Of a DNA stretch of 64,000 nt, positions 1 to 11,271 are shown piece by piece; within the stretch, counting starts at the first letter, position 1; each line of letters begins with the position of its first letter. Source of the stretch: Alopecurus myosuroides (Eukaryota; Streptophyta; Magnoliopsida; Poales; Poaceae); assembly GCA_028641055.1 (NCBI GenBank), contig CM054057.1, positions 396,536,541 to 396,600,540 on the forward strand, in the 5' to 3' direction. The notes under the pieces are model-generated. The model ran no database searches. It had not been told where the DNA came from and saw nothing but the letters and a program-made list of their open reading frames with translations. The translations under genes and the position numbers were made by a program.

Positions 1-1979
1 TATCATGTTGGCTAGTTTATTTTGATGCAACCATTAACTTGACATGCATCATACCATGATTGTGCACTATGCCATGATATTGATTGTCTACCTTTTCTGC
101 ATTGTCTGTTTGCTTTTTCTCGGATAAACGACGACGTTGAGACCGACGATACTCACGACACCCCTTCTAAGGAGTTAGCTCAGTACCAGGCTACTGGGTT
201 TTGCAGGCAAGTTATCACTCACATGAACCATCGTGTTCCTTTCAACATTGGTTACCGATACTTCCCGTTGTCTATTCTGCTATCCCTATGATTAGCTGCT
301 TCTGTTACGAACCTATCACATGTATCCTTTAACCCTGATATTGCCTCACCTCCATACCTATACCCTTTTGTTTGAGCCCGTGTCTTACTAGCATGCTTAG
401 GTTGTTTTGCTCGAGTCTGTTACCCGTTACTTTCTGTTACTATATTCCATTATGTTCTGGGGGGCTCGATGTTTAATCAATCAATCATGCTAATGTTATT
501 ATCAATAATAAATTTGATGATAAGGCACCGGCAGGAGGCCCAGGGTGGTTTTGAGGCCTGCTAGTGTCGACCCTAATAGGAAAAGGGTCTTGTCTACTGA
601 TCCATGATGAGCGCACTAACCGCATGTGGGAAGCGAGTATGGGCGCCCCCCTCAATTTGATTCGATTCGCATCTCGTCCAAATCGCCACACGTAGTTCGG
701 GCTTTCCATTTGCTGCATGCATGATCTTGCGAGCCCTTGGATCCCGGGTGGAACTTTTGTAGTCGGCATTTAGGGCGGCGTGGTCTTCCAGTGCTATGAG
801 GGTCCCCTTTTCTTCGTGGGGCTCGATTAGCCGCGCACGCACATCACGTGGTGCTTTGGGCTTGATGCGAAGAAGAGTTGAGTTGTGTTGAGTGCCCCGC
901 TTGGTGGGAGGCATCCCATCTGGCGGGTTATTCATACGTGTACGGCCAAATTGGTGCAACCCTGCAGGGATAATCTTCTCGAGAAGCCGTGTTTTCCGCG
1001 GTTATGGATTACTTGGTGAAAGTACTGGCTAACAAGTACTCAGGACAACTTAAACCTAATGATTAACAACCTTACACCCAAGGATTAACAACTTGACTAG
1101 TAATAGGCTTATCGACACAATAATCTGGACCATCATTAATCCAACTGTGTGAGTTATCCTCGGATTGCTTCTTTGGATAAGGGGCGAGATCCAGGATGGG
1201 TTTGTTTGAAGTTATCTTTCAGTTGGTTACAATACTCGATCTTATCTCCTTTCTGTTAGCCGGAAGTGGTAGAATCTCTGTAGTTGGTTAGTGCAGCCAG
1301 TTGCAGCATCTTTTATATCCCCTCTCTTCCGTTGAACCCAAGGCATCTGTGCTGGGTGTTGATGGGTTACACTTTGGTGAACTGTGAGTCTTGCTTGCCA
1401 GTACGTTTATGTACTGACCCCTTTGGGGCTGTGGTTTCCGCAGACCTACGTTTCCGAGGATCTACATGGTGGCAACTACGTGGATTATGACGAGACTGCT
1501 GACGAGTAGATAGCGGACCCGGGCAGGATCCGAGACTTCGTGGATGGGCTCCGTCTGTTCGTTTCCGGCCTCTTAGGCCTATTTGGTTCTTGTCTGTACT
1601 CAGACATGTTGAATGCTTCCGCTGTGATGTAATGATGAATTGTTGGGACATGTGTCCTCTGGATGATTGTATTTGCTATATGTGCTCTAATGAAAGCTAT
1701 TTGCAATTTATTTCAATCTTTTGTGTCGTAGAGATCTGTTGTGATATCAGTTGTTCAACGCCGTTGACGTACCATGTGTGTATGTTTTGAAGTACGTCAA
1801 TGGAAGTATCCTGATTTCTATGGGATAGTTTACGTCGACGCTGAACAGATAGGGGTTGGTTGTCACACATACGTGTGTTGGCCTACTCGTAAGAGGACGC
1901 GGGTGCCGGTAAGCCCCGTAATCCAATCTACTACTGTTCAACGGAACGGCGAGTATCCTTTAGAAGTCCGGGTGCGACA
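1..1979 (+). repeat. 3' part of the 5' LTR
   Basis: Matches 5562-7539 base for base apart from scattered substitutions and one single-base indel near 460. It ends in GGTGCGACA directly before the primer site, as the 3' LTR does at 7539. No host gene is visible; short reading frames here occur in both LTR copies and have no recognisable product. Confidence 0.9.
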
Positions 1980-1981
1980 AA

Positions 1982-1993
1982 TGGTATCAGAGC
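1982..1993 (+). other. Primer binding site (initiator Met tRNA type)
   Basis: TGGTATCAGAGC starts two bases after the LTR end. It is the classic plant primer site complementary to the 3' end of initiator methionine tRNA and fixes the element's orientation as +. Confidence 0.92.
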
Positions 1994-2698
1994 CTGTCTG
2001 CCTGTAGGATCCCTTTTTACTGGTCGCAGTTGAGTCTAGAAACTATTTTGTAGCTATATAGGAAAAATGAAACGTGAGAGTAGGAATTCTGTTCTTTTTC
2101 TTCTTTCCCCACCCACCCTCCCTTTTTCTGGTAAGGAAGTGCAACGTTGTTTTCCCTTCTCATCTAAACTTTCAAGTTAGGATTTCACGAATTTTGGTTT
2201 CTCTAGGATGGTTATATCTTCTAGACCATAGGAATGGAGGTGGTTGTGACATGATTTATCATGTTGCCTACTCATGATTGAGAACGGAGGCGTGTAAGCC
2301 CCGGAAGCAGATCCTCTATTCCTTAAGCAGTAGATATTGATCCTTTAGAAGCCCGGATGGGTTTTTCCGTAGTACCTCAGGAGTGTTTTGTTCTCGTTTT
2401 CCCCGATGTTGATATCCTGTTCTTCTCAACATCCTTTCGTCCGTTGAAATCTTGTTGCTACTTCCCACTTCAGTTATTCTACCGGCGTCTAATCAAAATT
2501 CCCAAATTTCAAGTCTACCTGGCCAGAAAGGTTGTTGTTGTTGTTGTTGATTCCAGGCTATGAGAGCTGGCATTCCTATCACCTGGGGTTGTTTCGAGGA
2601 AGCATTCCTGAATCACCACATTCCAGATAGTCTATTCTCCAAATGAATCCAGTTCTATTCAGCTATACACCCTCGATACAAAACATCTCCCTTTACTT
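1994..2698 (+). other. Non-coding core of the deletion derivative
   Basis: Leader-like and degenerate sequence between primer site and pol remnant. It contains a short GTT microsatellite near 2531-2551. I see no gag, protease or other conserved domain in any frame. Confidence 0.6.
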
Positions 2699-2880
2699 GA
2701 AAATGTTCCGGTGGTTTCCAAATTCCCTGACATCCTTCCAGAAAAATTGCCAGGGATGCCTATCATTTTGAACTTCCAGAAAAACTATCCAAGGTGCACG
2801 ATGTGTTTCACGTGTCACAGCCCAAGAGGACCTTCCCAAGAAGTATCCGGACCTTTTCTTTTCTCAGTAGGAATCTCGGG
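2699..2880 (+). pseudogene. Fused remnant of Gypsy pol: start of RT joined to integrase tail
   Basis: In one frame VVSKFPDILPEKLPGMP (from 2711) matches the conserved segment just before the reverse transcriptase of chromoviruses. Only about 20 bases later a second frame reads KLSKVHDVFHVSQPKR (2782-2829), the integrase C-terminal/chromodomain-proximal motif. A third frame then gives the polyprotein end, EDLPKKYPDLF, followed by a stop. About 3 kb of pol (RT, RNase H, most of integrase) that normally separates these motifs is absent. The frame changes show continued decay. This places the parent in the Tekay-like chromovirus group by motif; that assignment is inference. Confidence 0.8.
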
Positions 2881-2893
2881 GCGCGATTCCTTC

Positions 2894-2902
2894 AAGGGGG
2901 GG
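2894..2902 (+). other. Polypurine tract
   Basis: AAGGGGGGG lies six bases before the 3' LTR, at the expected place for priming of plus-strand DNA synthesis. Confidence 0.8.
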
Positions 2903-2907
2903 CGTTT

Positions 2908-5900
2908 TGTAACATCCCAAGTATGAAAACCTACCATTTAGAATGTTTGATTTCTTGTTATTAAAGTATTGCATCATGGCATCATATTTATTTTCCTTGT
3001 TTGCCTTGTTTACTATTTGTTTTGCATCTGTTCTTAATTGTTTTCACAATGAAAATCAAACAATTTCCAATGCTTTGTTTTCATACTTGTTCTGTTACAA
3101 CCTTTGAAATAAAAATCACAAATAAAAACAACCAAATTGTTTTCTTTTTAATCCATAATTATCACTTATTAAATTGTTGGTTTTAATCAAACAATTAATT
3201 CAATCAATTAATTCCAAATCATTTCAAACTCAAATAAAATCTTCAAATCAGCACCTCATTTGAAAATTATAAAAATACCCAAACAATTTCTAATCACAAT
3301 TGTTCTAATTATTCAATAGGGGTCACCCTAATAAAAACATTGTTCCAATAGTAATCAATTAATTATTAAGTCATTTAAATTCAAGCCAAAACTTTCAGTC
3401 AGTACCCATTGTTGAAAATTATGAAATTACAAAAACAAATGTACTCACTTGTTTCAATTAAACTCATTGGTTTTCCATAGTCAAACATCTTGTTTTAAAT
3501 AACCAAGTTATTAACCAAAATTCATCCAATTTCAAACCCTTCTACAAAAACAGCAAACAAATTTAAATTTCCAAAAACCAAGTTGGCATGGGGTAGATGT
3601 TGAGCTAACAAACCCCCCTGATTTTTCCCTAAATTTTTAAAGCTCTAGATCCTACCAATTCCTTCCAATTTAATTTTTTTGCTACAAAAAAAAGAGAGAA
3701 GAAAATAAAATAAACAGAGAGATGTGAGCAGGAGGCAGCCCAGCCCATTTCTTCTTCCCAGCCCACTCCACTTCGTCCCCCACCTCCGTACACCTCCCTC
3801 TGTCGTTTTCTCTGCAGCACCTCCACCACCCGATCTCTCCCCCCCCCCTCTCCGATGCTTGCCGTACCAGGCCCCTCTGCCCCATAAAACAGCCACCGTT
3901 TCCCTCTGCCTAGCCCAAACCTAGCTCCCTCTAGCCCTAGCGCCGCCACCCTCCGATCTCCCTCCTCTCTGCTAATTCTCCTTCTGAACTCTGAAAAACT
4001 GCACCAACCATCGAGATCGCCGTCGTCAAACCTCGCTGCCACGTTCACCTCGGGGTTGAACTGCCATTGGGAATGGAACTGGGGTGTGCTCCTCGTCGGT
4101 TTTGGTGAAGGCTCGAGGACGGGAGATTGCCCGAGTCGACGGCGCCATCGGTGACACCTCGCTGTCGCCGGACATCCGCGCCACCATCCGCCTCCGATTC
4201 CCCCACCGTGAGCGTCCACTCCCCTCGCCTCTCTCTCCCTCCAGCTAGCCCTCTCCGCTACCTTGCTTTAGACGCGTTGCACCGCACCACGCCGCAGCCA
4301 CCGTCGCCCCCGGCCACCGCGAGCGAGCGTTTGTTTCCGGCCACCGTGCGATCGAACTGCACTTCGGGTTCAGTTAAAGTTCAGTAAAATCCCCCACGGT
4401 CACAGCATAACCCCCCGCCTGTTTCCCTTCTGTCACCAACACAAACACAGAGCAGTGGCAGCGCACCGCACGCCCAGCCCGGAGGGCGCGGGTTCGACCC
4501 CCCTCTGGCGCAAATTCTTTTCCAAGTTTTTAGCCTAACTGCGACCCCACCAGTCATCGGCACCCGTGGCCACGTTAGCGCCACGCTGGCCCCCTGGCCC
4601 ACGAGCAGTGGCTAGGGGTAGACAACAGTGCGGTAACAAAATGCTTTTAAACTTTCTGTTTTAAATCTAACTCCTTCTAATTAACAGATTGGCCACTAGA
4701 ACCAAAATGCAAATAAAAATTGTTTTATAACTCCAAATTACAAAAATAAAATATGTGTGCTAGTCTACATTAAATTGTCTATCTTTTGGTATCATTTGTT
4801 TCCTGTTTTGAAATTTCAAAATGCAATTTAAATTTGAATTGAAATAATTCAAATGCAATTTGCTAAATTCAATAACTAATTCATTATTAATCCAATGAAT
4901 ACAAATAAAATATGTTTTCCATACCATTTTGAATAACCTATTCAAATATAAATTTTGTGTCATGGTTTGAATAATTTAAATTGCCTAAATAATTTAATAC
5001 TTGTTTAATTCATTTAAATTTGATAAAATCATAACTTGCTCAATATAAAATATTTTTGAACATGCAAAATATGTTTTCAAACCATCAAAGTGTGAACTTT
5101 TCAAATGTGAGTTTGAAATCATGTTTTGAATAAATAAATTCAAATAATATTCAAACTTGTTTTAAATTCAATTAAACCTTGTTTAATATTGTCTAAGTCA
5201 TAATAAATTCATACTAACTCCTATTTCAAAATTTGAAACATGTAATCCAACTAAAATTTGATGTTCTTTTCAAATATAAACTTTGTTATTTGTTTTGAAC
5301 ACTTTAACTTGATGAAAACAACAATTGTTTGTGTGACATCTTTAAGTAACCCAACCTTTCCAAATTTAACCAATAATTTCCAAACTCGTTATATTATTTT
5401 TCCACTTGCACCTCTTGTTGTTATTTTATTGTTATCATCATGGATGCATCATGGTAATCCACTTTCACATGGTAATTAAATTGTAGATCATTTGTTTCCA
5501 CTTAATTCATGGACTCTTGCCATATGCAATCCAATTGCATATGGGTCCATTTAAATTGTGTTATCATGTTGGCTAGTTTATTTTGATGCAACCATTAACT
5601 TGACATGCATCATCCCATGATTGTGCACTATGCCATGATATTGATTGTCTACCTTTTCTGCATTGTCTGTTTGCTTTTTCTCGGATAAACGACGACGTTG
5701 AGACCGACGATACTCACGACACCCCTTCTAAGGAGTTAGCTCAGTACCAGGCTACTGGGTTTTGCAGGCAAGTTATCACTCACATGAACCATCGTGTTCC
5801 TTTCAACATTGGTTACCGATACTTCCCGTTGTCTATTCTGCTATCCCTATGATTAGCTGCTTCTGTTACGAACCTATCACATGTATCCTTTAACCCTGAT

Positions 5901-7539
5901 ATTGCCTCACCTCCATACCTATACCCTTTTGTTTGAGCCCGTGTCTTACTAGCATGCTTAGGTTGTTTTGCTCGAGTCTGTTACCCGTTACTTTCTGTTA
6001 CTATATTCCATTATGTTCTGGGGGCTCGATGTTTAATCAATCAATCATGCTAATGTTATTATCAATAATAAATTTGATGATAAGGCACCGGCAGGAGGCC
6101 CAGGGTGGTTTTGAGGCCTGCTAGTGTCGACCCTAATAGGAAAAGGGTCTTGTCTACTGATCCATGATGAGCGCACTAACCGCATGTGGGAAGCGAGTAT
6201 GGGCGCCCCCCTCAATTTGATTCGATTCGCATCTCGTCCAAATCGCCACACGTAGTTCGGGCTTTCCATTTGCTGCATGCATGATCTTGCGAGCCCTTGG
6301 ATCCCGGGTGGAACTTTTGTAGTCGGCATTTAGGGCGGCGTGGTCTTCCAGTGCTATGAGGGTCCCCTTTTCTTCGTGGGGCTCGATTAGCCGCGCACGC
6401 ACAGCACGTGGTGCTTTGGGCTTGATGCGAAGAAGAGTTGAGTTGTGTTGAGTGCCCCGCTTGGTGGGAGGCATCCCATCTGGCGGGTTATTCATACGTG
6501 TACGGCCAAATTGGTGCAACCCTGCAGGGATAATCTTCTCGAGAAGCCGTGTTTTCCACGGTTATGGATTACTTGGTGAAAGTACTGGCTAACAAGTACT
6601 CAGGACAACTTAAACCTAATGGTTAACAACCTTACACCCAAGGATTAACAACTTGACTAGTAATAGGCTTATCGACACAATAATCTGGACCATCATTAAT
6701 CCAACTGTGTGAGTTATCCTCGGATTGCTTCTTTGGATAAGGGGCGAGATCCAGGATGGGTTTGTTTGAAGTTATCTTTCAGTTGGTTACAATACTCGAT
6801 CTTATCTCCTTTCTGTTAGCCGGAAGTGGTAGAATCTCTGTAGTTGGTTAGTGCAGCCAGTTGCAGCATCTTTTATATCCCCTCTCTTCCGTTGAACCCA
6901 AGGCATCTGTGCTGGGTGTTGACGGGTTACACTTTGGTGAACTGTGAGTCTTGCTTGCCAGTACGTTTATGTACTGACCCCTTTGGGGCTGTGGTTTCCG
7001 CAGACCTACGTTTCCGAGGATCTACATGGTGGCAACTACGTGGATTATGACGAGACTGCTGACGAGTAGATAGCGGACCCGGGCAGGATCCGAGACTTCG
7101 TGGATGGGCTCCGTCTGTTCGTTTCCGGCCTCTTAGGCCTATTTGGTTCTTGTCTGTACTCAGACATGTTGAATGCTTCCGCTCTGATGTAATGATGAAT
7201 TGTTGGGACATGTGTCCTCTGGATGATTGTATTTGCTATCTCTGCTCTAATGAGAGCTATTTGCAATTTATTTCAATCTTTTGTGTCGTAGAGATCTGTT
7301 GTGATATCAGTTGTTCAACGCCGTTGATGTACCATGTGTGTATGTTTTGAAGTACGTCAATGGAAGTATCCTGATTTCTATGGGATAGTTTACGTCGACG
7401 CTGAACAGATAGGGGTTGGTTGTCACACATACGTGTGTTGGCCTACTCGTAAGAGGACGCGGGTGCCGGTAAGCCCCGTAATCCAATCTACTACTGTTCA
7501 ACGGAACGGCGAGTATCCTTTAGAAGTCCGGGTGCGACA
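2908..7539 (+). repeat. 3' LTR, 4632 bp
   Basis: Begins TGTAACATCCC and ends GGTGCGACA. Structure: AT-rich block (2940-3640), CT/GC-rich leader-like block (3720-4600) with a tRNA-like segment, second AT-rich block (4620-5640), then a mixed 3' part (5640-7539). A related LTR starts at 61272 with the same first 17 bases and the same block order but clear divergence. The reading frames on either strand, including those in the GC-rich block, have no known domain and are not annotated as genes. Confidence 0.9.
4440..4520 (+). other. tRNA-like block with A/B-box motifs inside the LTR
   Basis: GCAGTGGCAGCGCACC (A-box/D-arm like) is followed about 30 bases later by GGTTCGACCCC, a full match to the polymerase III B-box consensus, flanked by GC-rich complementary bases. 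T-runs follow within about 30-40 bases. The equivalent place in the LTR at 61272 also holds a tRNA-like block. It could be a tRNA-derived SINE relic or a fixed part of the LTR. Confidence 0.5.
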
Positions 7540-9147
7540 CTTGGCCATGTGGCCCCACACAAAATGTTTGAACCCATTACATGACTTGTATGGTGTCGCC
7601 GTTGCGTTGGGTGTCGTCGAACCACCGGAAGTTAACCGGGACGATTCTCGCCGCTTCTCCCTTCGATGCCAGCCTCGATACATGTGCCATCCTTGCACCC
7701 CACTCCCTCAGACTCACTGCACATACAACATTGCACCTTGTTACCCCTGGCCATGACTGCTAGTGGGTGATGCGTGAACTAGTTTATTGCCTTCGAACGC
7801 AAAAGAAACGGCCGAAAACCTGGATTTCCTTGGCCAACATGTTGTTTTCCATGCCCAAAGTTGAAAACATGGTGCATTCCAAGAACCCTACTTCATTTCA
7901 ACAACACTGCACATTTCGGATCTCAAAAAGTCGGTTACATTCTCAAGTTGCTTACCAATCTTCTGTTGTAGCCATTTTCAGGCACTTTCGGTCGAGAATA
8001 AAGTTTCCCGCCACCTAGGATGCCTGGAAAATTGTAGAGATGAGCATGCAAGTCACACAAGGCCATGTGGCCCCACAAAAAATGTTTGAACCCATTACAA
8101 GACTTGTATGGTTCCTCCGTTGCGTTGGGTGTCGTCGAACCACCAGACGTTAACCGGGACGATTCTCGCTGCTTCTCCCTTCCATGCAAGCCTCGATACA
8201 TGTGGCATACTTCCACCCCACTCCCTCAAACTCACCGCACATACAACATTGCACCTTGTTACGACTGGCCATGACTGCTAGTGGGTGATGCGTGAACTAG
8301 TTTATTGCCTTCGAACGCAAAAGAAATGATCGAAAATGTGGATTTCCTTGGCCAACATGTTGTTTTCCATGCCCAAAGTTGAAAACATGGTTCATTCCAA
8401 GAACCTCACTTCATTTCAACAACATTGCATGTTTGGGATCTCAAAAAGTCGGGTCCATTCATAAGTTGCTTACCAATCTTATGTCGTAGCCATTTTCGGG
8501 CACTTTCGATCGAGAATAAAGTTTTCTGCCACCTAGGATTCCTGGAAAATTGTAGAGATGAGCATGTAAGTCACACTTGGCCATGTGTCCCCACACAAAA
8601 TGTTTGAACCCATTACATGACTTGTATGGTGCCGTCGTTGAGTTGGGTGTCTTTGAACCACCGGACGTTAACCAGGACGATTCTCGCCGCTTCTCCCTTC
8701 CATGCCAGCCTCGATACATGTGGCATCCTTCCACCCCGCTCCCTCAGACTCACTGCACATACAACATTGCACCTTGTTACCCCTGGCCATGACTGCTAGT
8801 GGGTGATGCGTGAACTAGTTTATTGCCTTCGAACGCAAAAGAAACGGTCGAAAACGTGGATTTCCTTGGCCAACATGTTGTTTGCCATGCCCAAAGTTGA
8901 AAACATGGTGCATTCCAAGAACCTCACTTCATTTCAACAACATTGCACGTTTGGGATCTCAAAAAGTCGGTTCCATTCTCAAGTTGCATACCAATATTAT
9001 GTCGTAGCCATTTTCGGTCACTTTCGGTCGAGAATAAAGTTTCCTGTCACTTAGGATGCCTGGAAAATTGTAGAGATGAGCACGTAAGTCACACTTGGCC
9101 ATGTGGCCCCACACAAAATGTTTGAACCCATTACAGGACTTGTATGT
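7540..9147 (+). repeat. Tandem array, 518-bp unit, about 3.1 copies
   Basis: The anchor GGCCATGTG recurs at 7543, 8061, 8579 and 9097, exactly 518 bases apart each time. Units share the segments around CCCATTACA, GTTAACC and CATGACTGCTAGTGGGTGATG and differ by scattered substitutions. The array stops within the fourth unit at about 9147, where transposon coding sequence begins. Reading frames repeated in each unit are by-products of the array. Confidence 0.95.
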
Positions 9148-9268
9148 TCAACAACAAGACAGAACAAAGAGAAGCCCTGGTGCCACTTATAGGCAAGGAA
9201 GTTCAACAGAAGCTTGATAGCATCAGCATGAACCATTTGGGTGGTCAAATAAGATAAAGCGATCGGAA

Positions 9269-10269
9269 ACTAAACCCTGGCACAATTGGCGGAAGAAATG
9301 TGTGTTCTTCCAGCTCCCGTATTGGAAGCACTTGCTCGTGAGGCACAATTTGGATGTTATGCACATCGAGAAGAACATTTGTGACAGCATTCTGTAGACT
9401 TTGCTTGAGATGGATGGGAAATCAAAGGATGGTACGAAGGCTTGCCTTGATTTGGAGGACTTGAAAATTAGGGAGGATCAGCATGCAAAGCCCGCCGGTA
9501 AGGATAAGTACACAATGAAGAAAGGCGTGTATGCTTTAAAAAGGGAAGAGAAGATGATGCTCCTCAGGTTTCTGCAGAGCATACGGATGCCTGATGGCTA
9601 TGCTTCACACATTAAGCGATGTGTGGTCCTCGAGCAGTGCAAGTTTAGTGGACTCAAAACTCATGACTGCCATGTTATATTACATAAATTTCTTCCTATT
9701 GCGTTGCGCAAGCTTCTGCCAGAGAATGGACTTACCCCATTGCTTCAGCTGAGTAAATTCTTTTCTGATTTATGCTCCAAGGAGTTAAGGGATGACGATT
9801 TGGAGACTTTGGGTAACCTCTCGAAATTCTATGTCAGCTAGAGATGATCTATCCACCAGCTTTGTTTGATATTATGATGCATCTCCCAATTCATCTAGCT
9901 CAAGAAGCATGGTCCGCATGCCCTATACAGTACATATGGATGTATCCGGTTGAGCGATACCTGCATACGCTGAAGGGATATGTACATGATAAGGCTCATC
10001 CAGAAGGTTCGATTGCAGAGGGCTACATACTTGAAGAGTGCATGACGTTTTGCAGTCAATTCGTTGGAGGCATGCCTACAAAAATAAGTCAGTCTGAACG
10101 CCATGCAGATGGAGCTACAGATGAAGCACCAACAGGGATTAGCATAATGAGTACAGTTGATTACTCCAAGAAAGGTTTTGCTCGTGAATCACTGTCTTTG
10201 GAAGCTCTGAATCAAATGAGGCACTACATGATAACAAACTGCGAGGAAATCGAGCCATGGATTCAGTAA
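9269..10269 (+). pseudogene. CACTA transposase (tnp2 / DUF4218), broken
   Basis: From 9269 one frame reads LPYWKHLLVRHNLDVMHIEK and NICDSIL, the C-terminal part of the tnp2 transposase domain, then a stop just before 9401. The frame continues as the DUF4218-type region (QCKFSGLKTHDCHVILH, IALRKLLPENG) to 9841. A one-base frameshift moves it into 9844-10269 (EMIYPPALFDIMMHLPIHL, YPVERYLHTLKGYV). The N-terminal half of the transposase, with most catalytic residues, is absent. Parent proteins act in the nucleus on CACTA termini; this copy cannot. Confidence 0.85.
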
Positions 10270-10529
10270 GGATACTTATGTATTTGTTTCATATCATGAT
10301 ATGCATTAAAACTTTGGCGATGAAGTTACCATATATCATTTCTTTTTTAAGGGAACATATTGACGAGCTCAAAAAGAACAATTGTCCTAATCCTAAAAAG
10401 AAACACAAGGAAGATTTTGTTGGCTGGTTCGAAAGACGCGTAAGTTACTTTAGCATTTTCAGAAATGTTTCTCGTAATAAAAAAACAATGGTGTACATTA
10501 CACTCACACATATTCTATTCCATGAAACA

Positions 10530-11271
10530 TATCACACAACTCCATAAAGATGGGAAGGTCAGCAGTCTGTTGTATACACTAGCTAAAGGGCCTGATCAAA
10601 TTGCTCGTGTGTTCAACCGTACAGTACTGAATGGATATTACTTTCGGAATGCCTATATAGAGCATGACTTGAGTACCCAAAATAGTGGCGTCGTAGTCAA
10701 TGCGCAAGAAAGCACCAGCAGTAATGATTATTATGGGGTGATAAATAAAATCATATTTCTTGACTTTCCTCATGATAAGGAGGTTGTTCTATTGCAGTGT
10801 GACTGGCTCGACGTGCCTACTGCAAATAGAAATCAGAGTAAGGGGTATAAGAAGGACAAATATGGAATTATGGACCTTGACACTACTATACATCGATTCA
10901 AGGAAGACCCTTACATTCTAGGCATCCAAGCTGCACAGGTTTTCTACGTGAGAGATGTGAAGAACTGTAATTGGGCAAGTGCTATAAAAATGAATCCACG
11001 CAATTTGTTTGCTCCTTCGGTTTTAAATGGTGCAGACCTTGATGATGTTGCAGAAGGAGATGAACATGGTGATGCAGATGTACAGGATGTCGTCGATGCA
11101 CGAATTACAGTTCCAGAATTTACTGTAGCTGACGAGATGACTAGTTGGTGTAGAAATGATGATGAAGGAACCAGCATTGATGTTTCAGTCATAAAAAGTT
11201 TAAAACCTGTTAAGTTTGACGAAGATCAAGTCAAAATGATGTTGATACAGATGATGATGAGGTTTACATAA
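10530..11271 (+). pseudogene. CACTA transposase 3' exon (DUF4216-type)
   Basis: About 240 codons with GYYFRNAYIEHDLSTQNSGV, VVLLQCDWLDV and DPYILGIQAAQVFYV, the DUF4216 pattern found downstream of DUF4218 in plant CACTA proteins. It ends in an acidic tail with a stop at 11271. The stretch 10270-10530 between this and the upstream piece is AT-rich and may hold an intron. Intact reading here does not make the gene functional, because the upstream part is broken. Confidence 0.75.

Larger units (their letters stand above)
1..7539 (+). mobile_element. Long-LTR Gypsy deletion derivative (5' end off window)
   Basis: Bases 1-1979 and 5562-7539 are almost identical, with an initiator-Met type primer site after the first copy and a polypurine tract before the second. 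This gives 5' LTR (partial), 0.9 kb core, 3' LTR. The core keeps only short chromovirus-like pol remnants, so the element cannot encode its own proteins and must have been mobilised in trans. LTRs far longer than the core resemble the LARD type known from Triticeae; I cannot assign a family name. By eye only about 11 differences separate the LTR copies over 2 kb, so the insertion looks recent. Its right end abuts the CACTA tandem repeats at 7540, so it inserted into the CACTA element. Confidence 0.85.

Noticed and set aside
594..959. 121-codon frame on the - strand, repeated at 6154-6519
   Set aside because: It recurs only because the LTR is duplicated; no recognisable domain and it lies antisense in an LTR.
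3645..3925. Possible SNARE-like or membrane protein frames near 3700
   Set aside because: Only low-complexity translation of CT-rich DNA; the apparent hydrophobic ends come from poly-T.
3629..4387. Long overlapping reading frames on both strands in the GC-rich block of the LTR
   Set aside because: Low-complexity Pro/Ser/Arg composition, no conserved domain, and the equivalent block of the related LTR at 61272 does not keep the frames.
7540..7580. CACTT immediately after the long LTR as a possible CACTA 5' terminus
   Set aside because: The same word is inside each 518-bp unit and the following bases do not match the 3' terminus, so it is array sequence.
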